From Flagellimonas lutimaris (lineage in GTDB: Bacteria > Bacteroidota > Bacteroidia > Flavobacteriales > Flavobacteriaceae): a DNA stretch of 64,000 bases. This document shows positions 28,001 through 34,508 of this stretch, one piece after another. The notes under the pieces are model-generated. The model saw nothing but the letters and a program-made list of their open reading frames with translations, had not been told where the DNA came from and searched no databases. How positions within the stretch are numbered: position 1 is the first letter of the stretch; each line of letters begins with the position of its first letter. The position numbers were made by a program, and so were the translations under genes. Location of the stretch: the NCBI RefSeq assembly GCF_003581615.1, contig NZ_QXFH01000070.1, positions 620,001 through 684,000 on the forward strand, read 5' to 3'.

Positions 28001-28212
28001 GCACCGAAGTAGTATTCGTTTGGTCTGGATGGACTTCCTGAAGCACCCAAGGAACGTCCCCCTCGGTTGGGGCCAATATTTCTCCATTCAAAACCGCTGT
28101 AAAAACTGGTGTCGATGGTAATAGGGGATGCATTTTGTGCGTTAATAAATAATGTTGAAAAGAGCATGGAGAGTAGCGTCCATGTTTTCAGAGAGGTTGT
28201 TGGCATTCTCAT
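25096..28212 (-). CDS. Large exported sortilin-like (VPS10/BNR) beta-propeller protein
   Basis: A protein of 1038 residues with a signal peptide (about 1-25). Residues 30-700 are two propeller units built from Asp-box repeats (GGGLWKTIDGGNTWESV, GVYKTTDGGETWTHLG, GVFKSVDGGETWKKV and several more). A beta-rich domain (about 720-860) and a C-terminal helical region (about 870-1030) follow. Bacteroidota annotate these as VPS10 domain-containing or glycosyl hydrolase proteins, but the sialidase active-site residues are not evident, so enzymatic activity is unproven. It lies after its own 138-bp gap and before the GH13 gene on the same strand (73 bp apart). Surface binding or protein handling is possible. 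Confidence 0.85.
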   Translation of the reverse strand: MRMPTTSLKTWTLLSMLFSTLFINAQNASPITIDTSFYSGFEWRNIGPNRGGRSLGASGSPSRPNEYYFGATGGGLWKTIDGGNTWESVTDGQITSSSVGAVAVAETNPDVVYIGMGETQLRGSITQGDGVYKTTDGGETWTHLGLEETQAISRVRVDPTNENIVYVAALGHPYGDNEERGVFKSVDGGETWKKVLYVSDKAGAADLIIDRNNPNVLYASTWQVYRKAWKMWGGGPDSKLWKSTDGGETWTDLTENPGMPEGPIGKIGVTVSPVDSNRVWAIVEANEGGVFRSDDAGKTWELTNNERKLRQRAFYYSRIYADPKDKDVVYGLNVGFFKSTDAGKTFDERITTPHGDNHDLWIDPNNPDRMINSNDGGGVVSINGGKTWTEQDYPTSQFYHVMTTSDVPYHVAGAQQDNSTLAMPSDGWGFKQARGPNHGWYYAVGGGESGWITQSPTNPDIFYAGSQGALLTRYDRSNGQTRDIQVYPRFFSGEPASALPERWQWTFPIMFAPKDPNVMYTCSQHIWKTTNDGQTWEKISPDLTYADPETLGKTGGILTMDMNGPEIYATVFALAPSNHDINTIWAGSDDGKIHITRDGGENWEDITPEDLPKYSRVSIIEESIHNPGTLYVAANRYQVDDRAPYVFKTHDYGKTWTKIITGIEDGHFARAIREDHKREGLLFLATEHGVYFSINDGAEWQSLQLNLPDTPIRDLVIKDNDVVLGSHGRGFWILDDIQPFREYSENLKSQKNVLFKPTDAIRGIYNANFQYYLEEQVDTVTFSIFDADNNLIESFGGNQTKYEDNGSSSWWSRFSSTKPTTAKGINTFTWNLRYPGPTTFDGIIIWGASAEVGPKAPLGTYTIQMKVGPEVIKSYPFEIKMDPNLKGITVEDLQKQFELASKITDKATIANEAVIQIRSIRKQMDSLGKGVSSRKFKKLSEDFMGTLTEIEEDLYQTKNQSGQDPLNFPIKLNNRFNALQRSIENGDARPTDAAYVVYEELTEELNGHMAKLNSALENELPKVNAILQDNGKSTISMD

Positions 28213-28350
28213 GATGTCAAGGTTGGTTATGAGTAGTTAAAATAAAGACACAATTTAATCAATATGGATGAGAAAATTTAGCCAAATCAACCCAATCCTT
28301 GCATATTTTGAGCCGTTCTAAAGAATTTACTGCGTTTTATTGGATACTAT

Positions 28351-28827
28351 TTAAAAGTATAATTCTTCAAGGATCACCCCATAATCGTGTTGCAAGTCTT
28401 CGTGAAGCAATGGAATTTTTTTGTTGATGTAATCCAATTGTCGGTTGTATAGGTTTTTTAGGGTAGTATTTCTGTTGATGGATGGCCGAAAGGATTTCAA
28501 TTTTTCACAGAAGTACAGCAATAGTTCCACTTCGGTGGCTTTGTTTCCCGAATAGCGAATATACTTTTTGATGGTACGAAGTATTTTTCGAACACTTTTT
28601 TTGATGTAGAAATAGCTGTTGATGTTGATTTCGGCGAACATTTCATCAACTTCCTCTTTTACGGTTTCAATGTACCCTTCCTCACTGTCGGATTCAAAAA
28701 GTAAATAGGTGAGCAATTCCTTGTTCTCCTTTTTGAAGCGTGCCAAGCGCAAACAAAGTTGCATGGTCTCTTCCTGGGATTTAAACTTCAGTTCTTTTTT
28801 GAGTTGTGCAACGGTAGCAGCTTTCAT
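28351..28827 (-). CDS. Conserved hypothetical cytosolic protein
   Basis: A 158-residue, highly charged, helical protein with no signal or membrane segment and no domain that I recognise. The N-terminus (KAATVAQLKKELKFKSQEETMQLCLRLARFKKENKELLTYLLFES) looks like a helical bundle. ATG at 28827 is preferred over the TTG two codons earlier. It follows the SDR gene closely (about 6 bp), so the two form an operon. The role is unknown. Confidence 0.75.
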   Translation of the reverse strand: MKAATVAQLKKELKFKSQEETMQLCLRLARFKKENKELLTYLLFESDSEEGYIETVKEEVDEMFAEININSYFYIKKSVRKILRTIKKYIRYSGNKATEVELLLYFCEKLKSFRPSINRNTTLKNLYNRQLDYINKKIPLLHEDLQHDYGVILEELYF

Positions 28828-28833
28828 AATCAA

Positions 28834-29589
28834 TTATCTTAAATAAGAAGCTCCGTTTACATCGATAATAGTTCCAGAGGAATAGGCCGCTTCTGATGAT
28901 GCCAAAAACAAAATGGCATGTGCCACTTCTTCGGGTTGGGCCATTCGTTTAAAAGGAGATTCACGAAGCAGATTTTCGCGCTCGGCAGGAGTCAGGGTTT
29001 CTTTGGCCATTTCGGTTTCGGTGAACCCAGGGGCGACCACCCCAACATAAATATGGTGCGGCGCCAATTTTTTGGCAAGGGATTGACTCATAGAGTTCAG
29101 AGCAGCTTTGCTGGCCCCATAGGCCGGCTTGGTAGGTTCGCCACGAAAGGCACCACGGGATGATACGCTTACAATGTGCCCGCCACCTGTTTTCATCATG
29201 GCTTTTGCCCCCCAGTAACACAAATTGGCCACGGCGAAAAGGTTGGTTTCAAAAGTCTTTTCCCATGCGTTGGTCCAATGGTCAAAATCGACTTTGTCAA
29301 TTTCGTGGAAAATGGAAATGCCAGCGTTGTTCACCAAAACATCCAATTGACCATAGGCTTTTACAAAATCTTCAATCAAGGCTTCTGTTTCGGCCTTTTG
29401 TGAAATATCCCGCTTAAAAAGCTGATGTCCCTCACCGGGCAATTCTGTCAAGGTTTGTTGGGCAACATCATCATTGCTTCTATAATTAATGCCCACTTTG
29501 GCTCCTTTTTTGGCAAATGCCATTGCGGTTGCTTTTCCAATGCCTCGTGAGGCACCAGTAATCAATACGTTTTTTCCGGTGAAATCCAT
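28834..29589 (-). CDS. Short-chain dehydrogenase/reductase (SDR family)
   Basis: NAD(P)-dependent oxidoreductase of 251 residues, classical SDR length. The cofactor motif is TGASRGIGKATAMAF (about 11-25), and NNAGISIFHE follows. The catalytic Ser is in VSVSSRGAF, and Tyr-Lys is in YGASKAALNSM. The C-terminal part (VAPGFTETEM, SSEAAYSSGTIIDVNG) matches 3-oxoacyl-ACP reductase-like members. RNYRS after the second strand hints at NADPH preference. The substrate is unknown. It is followed at once by the small hypothetical gene. Confidence 0.93.
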   Translation of the reverse strand: MDFTGKNVLITGASRGIGKATAMAFAKKGAKVGINYRSNDDVAQQTLTELPGEGHQLFKRDISQKAETEALIEDFVKAYGQLDVLVNNAGISIFHEIDKVDFDHWTNAWEKTFETNLFAVANLCYWGAKAMMKTGGGHIVSVSSRGAFRGEPTKPAYGASKAALNSMSQSLAKKLAPHHIYVGVVAPGFTETEMAKETLTPAERENLLRESPFKRMAQPEEVAHAILFLASSEAAYSSGTIIDVNGASYLR

Positions 29590-29608
29590 AAATTCAATCT
29601 TGATGTTC

Positions 29609-29616
29609 CAAAGATA
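29609..29616 (-). promoter_or_regulatory. -7 box of the SDR operon
   Basis: The minus strand reads TATCTTTG, matching TAnnTTTG, 19 nt before the SDR ATG at 29589. Confidence 0.5.
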
Positions 29617-29693
29617 CTAGGAATGTATCTTCTTGACCCTTAAAAAGAATTGAACTACCTTTAATTCACACCAAATATTACCTAAGCAAAAAG

Positions 29694-30137
29694 ATGAGCA
29701 AAAGAAAACGGCATTGGTTATGGAATGTTTTGATAATTCTGACTTTGGCACTTTGTGTTTTGGTTTTTGTGGAGCACTACAAAAATTGGCACAAGATAGA
29801 GGAGGGGAGCTTTAAAATATTTTCGGGAATCTACTATCAAAAAATACCTTTAACGGAATTGGACAGTGTGCTATTGGTAGATAAGTTGCCGGAAATGGAA
29901 CGCTCCAGTGGGTTTTCTTGGATGGAAAAGGAAAAAGGTGTTTTTATGGATTCCATATTCCAGACCAAAGTGTATGTTTTTGTGGACGATTTATACCAAC
30001 AAAAAATAAAATTGGTCCACCACGATTCCCTTAAAATGTATGTGAATCTTCGTGATAGCCTTGAAACTGAGAAATTATTCTCAATTTTGCAGACCGAATT
30101 GTTGAACAACACAGAAACTGCCAAAGGAGTCCAATAG
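29694..30137 (+). CDS. Single-pass membrane protein of unknown function
   Basis: A 147-residue protein. A basic start (MSKRKRHW) precedes one membrane helix (about 9-28). The rest, about 120 residues, is a mixed alpha/beta domain outside or inside the membrane with no motif that I recognise. It begins a three-gene run (this gene, a DUF2141-like protein 2 bp later, a DUF423 protein 14 bp after that) on the plus strand, so all three are probably co-transcribed. Confidence 0.72.
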   Translation: MSKRKRHWLWNVLIILTLALCVLVFVEHYKNWHKIEEGSFKIFSGIYYQKIPLTELDSVLLVDKLPEMERSSGFSWMEKEKGVFMDSIFQTKVYVFVDDLYQQKIKLVHHDSLKMYVNLRDSLETEKLFSILQTELLNNTETAKGVQ

Positions 30138-30139
30138 AT

Positions 30140-30544
30140 ATGAAGGTCTTTATTCTTTTACTGTTATTGCCCGTTTTGGGTTTCTCCCAGAACACACTAT
30201 CCATCAAGGTAAATAATGTAGGTTCAATAAATGGAAGTGTAAAAGTTGCAGTTTACGATTCCGATGAAGCTTTTTTGTCTTTTGATCATGTTTTGAAGGC
30301 AAATAGCGTAGCTGCGCATAAAGGCAGTGTTGTATTGCATATACCAAACCTTCCTCCAGGGGAATACGCCTTGGCCGTATTCCATGATGAAAACGATAAT
30401 GGAAAACTGGACACCAATTGGTTGGGAATTCCTAAAGAAAAGGTGGCATTTTCCAATGCCAAAATGAAAACTTTTGGTCCGCCAAAATATCGGGAATGTA
30501 CTTTTAAGATGAGTTCCGATTACGAAATTCACATTGATTTATAA
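30140..30544 (+). CDS. Exported DUF2141-family protein
   Basis: A 134-residue protein with a signal peptide (1-17, ending PVLGFSQ). The mature domain matches DUF2141 in its hallmarks: an early NGSVKVAVYDSDEAFL strand pair, LPPGEYALAVFHDENDNGKLDTNWLGIPKEK and a late FGPPKYRECTF. The DENDNGKLD segment is an EF-hand-like calcium-binding loop. Periplasmic or outer-membrane facing; function unknown in the family. Middle gene of a three-gene run. Confidence 0.9.
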   Translation: MKVFILLLLLPVLGFSQNTLSIKVNNVGSINGSVKVAVYDSDEAFLSFDHVLKANSVAAHKGSVVLHIPNLPPGEYALAVFHDENDNGKLDTNWLGIPKEKVAFSNAKMKTFGPPKYRECTFKMSSDYEIHIDL

Positions 30545-30558
30545 CAAAACTTAGGACA

Positions 30559-30951
30559 ATGGAAACAATTTTTATGGCTCAATTTATGGGAGCTTTATTC
30601 GGACTTTTGGCAGTGATTTTTGGTGCTTTTGGTGCCCATGCCCTAAAAAAGAAATTGACCCCTGAACTGCTTCAAAGTTTTGAGACAGGGGTCAAATATC
30701 AGATGTACCATGCCATTGTACTATTGGTTTTGGGCTTTAATCTCAGTTTTGATAAGCCCTTGGATTCGGCTATTGTAAACTTTTTTATTTTTGGTACATT
30801 GTTGTTTTCCTTTAGTATTTATGCCTTGTGTTTGGGCGCTGCAAAAGGCAATAAACCACGTTTTTTAGGACCTGTTACTCCGATTGGAGGTTTGCTTTTG
30901 GTTGCGGGTTGGGCCTTGTTGCTCTACTCCTTTGTTTCCAATTTGATTTAG
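30559..30951 (+). CDS. DUF423-family small membrane protein
   Basis: A 130-residue inner-membrane protein with four helices. The N-terminal FGAFGAHALKK segment (about 21-31) and the later PRFLGPVTPIGGLLLVAGWA are signatures of DUF423 (YwdK/YgdD type). Function in bacteria is unknown. Its stop overlaps the convergent DUF4097 gene by 4 bp. Third gene of the plus-strand run. Confidence 0.92.
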   Translation: METIFMAQFMGALFGLLAVIFGAFGAHALKKKLTPELLQSFETGVKYQMYHAIVLLVLGFNLSFDKPLDSAIVNFFIFGTLLFSFSIYALCLGAAKGNKPRFLGPVTPIGGLLLVAGWALLLYSFVSNLI

Positions 30952-31658
30952 AGCCTCAAGTACAGATTTCCGTTTATGGTGTTCAATTTTAGGCGGTGGG
31001 TAGCACTATCAAATCGACCTTCCACTTTTTGTCCCACATAACGATCGGATACGGTCAGGTTCATATTCTCATCGGCATAAATATTGCCGTTCAAGGTTTC
31101 CGCAACCAGTCTCGAATTCTTCAACACCAAATCTATTTCACCATTGATGGTCTGAAGGTCCATATTGCCATTATATTTTTTGATATCAATGTCGCCATTG
31201 ATCAGTTCAGCTGTAAAATCTCCTTCTATGATCTCCGATATAAGGTCTCCGTTAATGCTGCTCACTTTGAACGTTGCGTTTTTGGGAACGTATAGGACAT
31301 AATTGAACTCGTAGGTGTCATCCGAAAAATAGTACCCCTTTTTATTGGGTCTGGTTTTGTCCCATTCTTCCTTAAAAGCATCAAATACATATTCAACATT
31401 GGAAGCAATATTTAGGGAGCTGGAACTTTCATCAATATCGAGTTTATATTTATCCAAATACTTCCCGTCTTCAATAGTGATATCCGCCTTAAAATAAACG
31501 GTTGATTTATCCCATGTTTTCACCTCGATGTTATTGGCAAATTTTACATCCAAATCAATGGATTGCCCTGAGTAGTTAAAGCTTTTTTCAATAATTTTTT
31601 GTGCACTTAAGGATAAGGTTGCCAATCCCACAAATGCGGTGATGATAAATTTTTTCAT
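30948..31658 (-). CDS. Exported DUF4097 beta-helix-like protein (second copy)
   Basis: A 236-residue protein with a signal peptide (1-19, ATLSLSAQ). The body consists of short beta-strand repeats of the form INGDLISEIIEGDFTAELINGDIDIKKY, the DUF4097 pattern in which small residues and INGxI turns recur. These proteins are exported adhesin- or scaffold-like structures of unknown role. Together with its neighbour of the same family it forms the 3-prime part of an operon led by an ECF sigma factor and an anti-sigma protein. Confidence 0.85.
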   Translation of the reverse strand: MKKFIITAFVGLATLSLSAQKIIEKSFNYSGQSIDLDVKFANNIEVKTWDKSTVYFKADITIEDGKYLDKYKLDIDESSSSLNIASNVEYVFDAFKEEWDKTRPNKKGYYFSDDTYEFNYVLYVPKNATFKVSSINGDLISEIIEGDFTAELINGDIDIKKYNGNMDLQTINGEIDLVLKNSRLVAETLNGNIYADENMNLTVSDRYVGQKVEGRFDSATHRLKLNTINGNLYLRL

Positions 31659-31692
31659 GACTGTACGTTTTTTGATTTTATTTGATTGAAGA

Positions 31693-32445
31693 TTATTTTT
31701 TTCTTAGGTACATGTTTCCGTTGGTGGATTTTATGGAAATTTTTACACCACCACCGTTGATTGATGCCTTAATGTCTCGTCCCAAAACTGATTTAAGTCC
31801 GTTCTTGTCCTCAGCCTTTATGTCAAAGTCCGTGTACACATTCCCATTTAGGGTGCTTAGGGCCAAGTGGGCTGGAGTGCTGCCGGGAAGACTTACGTCG
31901 ACTGCACCGTTGGTGGAGTAAAGGGAAATAGGAGAGTCTTGTTTTACTTTTCCGAAAACTACTTCCAGTTGACCATTCAAAGAATTGGCCGTAACAGGTC
32001 CGTTTACGTTCCATATTTTTACACTGCCGTTTAACTGGGCATCTGCCTCAATTTCTCCTGAAAAACCATCGATTTCAATATCACCGTTCCACGTGCTTTT
32101 TACGGCAATATTTTGTGAAGCAGGCAAATAAATTTCAGCTCCCTTGCTCTTTCTTAAGTTGTAAACAATTAGCGTGTTGCCGTCTTGCACCACGGAAAAA
32201 CCTACGTTGGTGTTATCCGTGCCACCTTCGCCGACCAATTTTAACCCTTTGGCCTTTTCCGGTGTTTTAACCTCGGGTCCGGACTTGATCAGAAGTTCGT
32301 TGGCACTATGGGTTTTTACAACAATGTCGGTTTTGGAATCTATTTTTACCCATTGGATTCCATTTAATGACTTAGTGTAATCGGATTGCGCTTTAGCAAT
32401 GGTGCCCATAAACAGGGCCATTAAAATAAATGTGAATTTTCTCAT
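31693..32445 (-). CDS. Exported DUF4097-family protein (first copy)
   Basis: A 250-residue protein with a signal peptide (1-19, GTIAKAQ). It has the same repeated beta-strand layout as the next gene downstream (SFSGEIEADAQLNGSVKIWNVNGPVTANSLNG and LSTLNGNVYTDF). The two proteins differ clearly, so this is an old duplication or paired partners, not a recent copy. Follows the anti-sigma gene by 18 bp. The operon context suggests an envelope structure under sigma-factor control. Confidence 0.85.
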   Translation of the reverse strand: MRKFTFILMALFMGTIAKAQSDYTKSLNGIQWVKIDSKTDIVVKTHSANELLIKSGPEVKTPEKAKGLKLVGEGGTDNTNVGFSVVQDGNTLIVYNLRKSKGAEIYLPASQNIAVKSTWNGDIEIDGFSGEIEADAQLNGSVKIWNVNGPVTANSLNGQLEVVFGKVKQDSPISLYSTNGAVDVSLPGSTPAHLALSTLNGNVYTDFDIKAEDKNGLKSVLGRDIKASINGGGVKISIKSTNGNMYLRKK

Positions 32446-32463
32446 GATTTTCGCTTTTGATGT

Positions 32464-33249
32464 TTATGATATACTTGGCAATACTGCCCTGATTTGCTCT
32501 TTTATAAAGGGTTGTGTGTCTTCTTTTTCCAATAATTTTTTCATGGGCTCAGCCGCTTTTTTCTCCTGTATCTTAACCAATGCCTGGATGATGGCCACCT
32601 GAATACTTGGGTTCTTCTCTTTTTCCAAAGCTTCAATAAAGGTGCTTTTCACAGTTTCGGAGGAGGTAAACTTGACCAATGCTTCGAAGGCGGTCATACG
32701 AACATTATCGTTATCATCATAGAGTAATCGGTTACTCAATGCTTTGATGATAGCTGCATCGGGCTTTTCAAATTCCTCGATATAATTGACTCCTTGAATT
32801 CGCTTGCTCGCGGATTGATTCTCCATGAGCGATAGCATGGCTGTTTGTTTCATCTGATTTGTTTCATCCTGTAACTGAGCAATATCTTGGTCTACCTTTC
32901 TTTGTTGAAACAAGCTTCCCATTTGGAAAGAGGCCACGAGTATCGCAATACTAGCTGCAATTTTTAGCACATTGTTTGTCCAATTGGAAGAAGGTTTTGA
33001 TTCCATTTGAACCACTTTGCCCCGATTCATTTTTTCTTCCTCAAGGGCTGTTTCAAACTTGGTTTTAAGTCTATTCGTAGGTGTTGGAATTTCTTCTTCA
33101 AAAACATTGAAAAAGGCTTTCATTTCCTCCACTTCTTTTTTGCAATCAGCACATTCTGCTATGTGCTGTTCGAACTTTGCTTTTTCGGACATATCCAACT
33201 TGCCATCCAGATAATCTGGTATTTGGTCAAAAACATGTTGCTTTTCCAT
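32464..33249 (-). CDS. Anti-sigma factor with zinc finger and HEAT-like repeats
   Basis: A 261-residue membrane protein. Residues 1-50 hold a zinc-finger anti-sigma domain with the HxxxCxxC pattern (QHIAECADCKKEV). One membrane helix follows (about 100-116). The C-terminal domain (about 145-261) has HEAT-like helical repeats (DDNDNVRMTAFEALVKF, NPSIQVAIIQALVKIQ). I start at the ATG at 33249, 2 bp after the sigma stop; a longer frame to 33300 would overlap the sigma gene and lengthen the N-terminus before the zinc finger. It likely holds the adjacent sigma factor and releases it in response to an envelope signal read by the repeats. Confidence 0.88.
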   Translation of the reverse strand: MEKQHVFDQIPDYLDGKLDMSEKAKFEQHIAECADCKKEVEEMKAFFNVFEEEIPTPTNRLKTKFETALEEEKMNRGKVVQMESKPSSNWTNNVLKIAASIAILVASFQMGSLFQQRKVDQDIAQLQDETNQMKQTAMLSLMENQSASKRIQGVNYIEEFEKPDAAIIKALSNRLLYDDNDNVRMTAFEALVKFTSSETVKSTFIEALEKEKNPSIQVAIIQALVKIQEKKAAEPMKKLLEKEDTQPFIKEQIRAVLPSIS

Positions 33250-33251
33250 GG

Positions 33252-33776
33252 CTATATACTTTCTAAATAAATATTCTTCAACTTTTTTAAAATTCTGCAC
33301 ACTTTGGTTTTCATGGCGCCCGGGGTGCTCCCCATTATTTCCGCCAGATCTTCGTACCTAACTTCCTTATACCGGTTAAGGATTACCAATTCCCGGTCGT
33401 AAGGATCGAGCTTGCTCAGGGCATATTGCAAATGGGCGTTGTTTTCGGAAATATCATTTTCCTCTTCCACTGCCTTATACGCCAAAACCTCAATGTCATC
33501 ATGTGGTCTGTGGTTCCTTGTGTAATGTGTTTTTAGACTGTTCCTTGCTATCGTGAACATCCAAGACAAGAAAGACCCATTTTTGTATGAGTTCCGATAC
33601 TTGATCAGTTTGTAAAAAACATCCTGTGTAAGATCTTCGGCCAACATGCTATCACCCGACATTTTGTACAGAAAATTGTACACGTGTTTGTGGTGTCGGT
33701 CAAAAAGGTCCTTGAGCAGATCCAAGTTGCCTTCAGATACTCTTTGCATGATAATCTCATCTGAAAGTGTTTCCAA
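33252..33776 (-). CDS. ECF-type RNA polymerase sigma factor
   Basis: A 174-residue sigma factor. Region 2 is LAEDLTQDVFYKLIKYRNSYKNGSFLSWMFTIARN, and region 4 is YKEVRYEDLAEIMGSTPGAMKTKVCRILKKLK. The first codon is TTG at 33776 (MQR at the tenth codon is the next Met). It heads the operon with a zinc-finger anti-sigma and two DUF4097 proteins. The targets are not visible here, but its own operon is a natural candidate. Confidence 0.9.
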   Translation of the reverse strand: METLSDEIIMQRVSEGNLDLLKDLFDRHHKHVYNFLYKMSGDSMLAEDLTQDVFYKLIKYRNSYKNGSFLSWMFTIARNSLKTHYTRNHRPHDDIEVLAYKAVEEENDISENNAHLQYALSKLDPYDRELVILNRYKEVRYEDLAEIMGSTPGAMKTKVCRILKKLKNIYLESI

Positions 33777-33892
33777 ATGCTGTTTTTTAGTTGGCGTTTA
33801 ACTTATATAGTCAGGAAATTAAGAAAGGTTACACGAACGAGTGAAAAAAATATTTTTTTCTGAGTTTTAGGAAAGAATAAGGGTTTGTAAGC

Positions 33893-34291
33893 CTATTGAT
33901 AGGTGGTTACTTTAATAACGCCACTAGCGCCTCTTGAGCCAAATTCTGCGGCTTCCGAACCGGTTAGGGCATCAATACTTTTTATAGTCGGACTATCTAC
34001 CAATTGTTCAAGAGATTTAAATGAATTGCCCAAAATAAACCCGTTTAATACATACAATGGCTCGGTCGCAGTTCCAGAGATTTGGTTTGCCGACTTCATA
34101 AAATATGGTGTACCGCCTCTAAGGGTGATTCCGGGCAAACGCCTTATCCTGTCCAGTAACGGAATGGTTTTGTTGTTTTTTTCGGCTATTTCTTCGGAAA
34201 GATTCTTGTTGTAAACGGTGTTTTTGCTTGAAGAGCAACTACCCAATATTGAAAGAAATGTTAGAAAGAAAATGAATGCAAGGTTTTTCAT
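33893..34291 (-). CDS. Stand-alone TonB-plug-like lipoprotein
   Basis: A 132-residue lipoprotein (lipobox near residues 15-19, LGSCSSSKN). The rest resembles the plug domain of TonB-dependent receptors: LYVLNGFILGNSF, the SIDALTGSEAAEFGSRGASGVIKVTT segment and the final TTYQ. There is no barrel. Such free plug domains are seen in Bacteroidota and their role is unknown. It stands between the sigma operon and the feo operon and may be its own unit. A remnant of a receptor is the alternative, but the frame is intact and has its own signal. Confidence 0.78.
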   Translation of the reverse strand: MKNLAFIFFLTFLSILGSCSSSKNTVYNKNLSEEIAEKNNKTIPLLDRIRRLPGITLRGGTPYFMKSANQISGTATEPLYVLNGFILGNSFKSLEQLVDSPTIKSIDALTGSEAAEFGSRGASGVIKVTTYQ

Positions 34292-34357
34292 TAGAATAAA
34301 ATTATCCTACAATCTATCGATTTTTGATGAATAGAGGATATAAAAATGGCTAGTAAA

Positions 34358-34501
34358 TCAACTGCACCCACAGTTGTCTTGTCCACATGAATTGGAATTA
34401 CTGTTCCCTTTGTTTAAGAGTGACTTGGGAAGCAAAAATTTCCAAACCAAATAGCCTGCTGCGATAATTAGAGTTCCGTATGCCAATATTTGTTGAATCA
34501 T
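34358..34501 (-). CDS. Small Cys-rich membrane protein linked to FeoB
   Basis: A 47-residue protein encoded 7 bp downstream of feoB on the same strand. One membrane helix (about 4-23, LAYGTLIIAAGYLVWKFLL) is followed by a short tail with Cys residues in SCGQDNCGCS at the C-terminus. This matches the FeoB-associated Cys-rich membrane protein family of Bacteroidota, thought to assist ferrous iron uptake. The sequence and spacing support a real gene; it is too short for most gene callers. The name comes from this family resemblance. Confidence 0.85.
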   Translation of the reverse strand: MIQQILAYGTLIIAAGYLVWKFLLPKSLLNKGNSNSNSCGQDNCGCS

Positions 34502-34508
34502 CTTTGGA

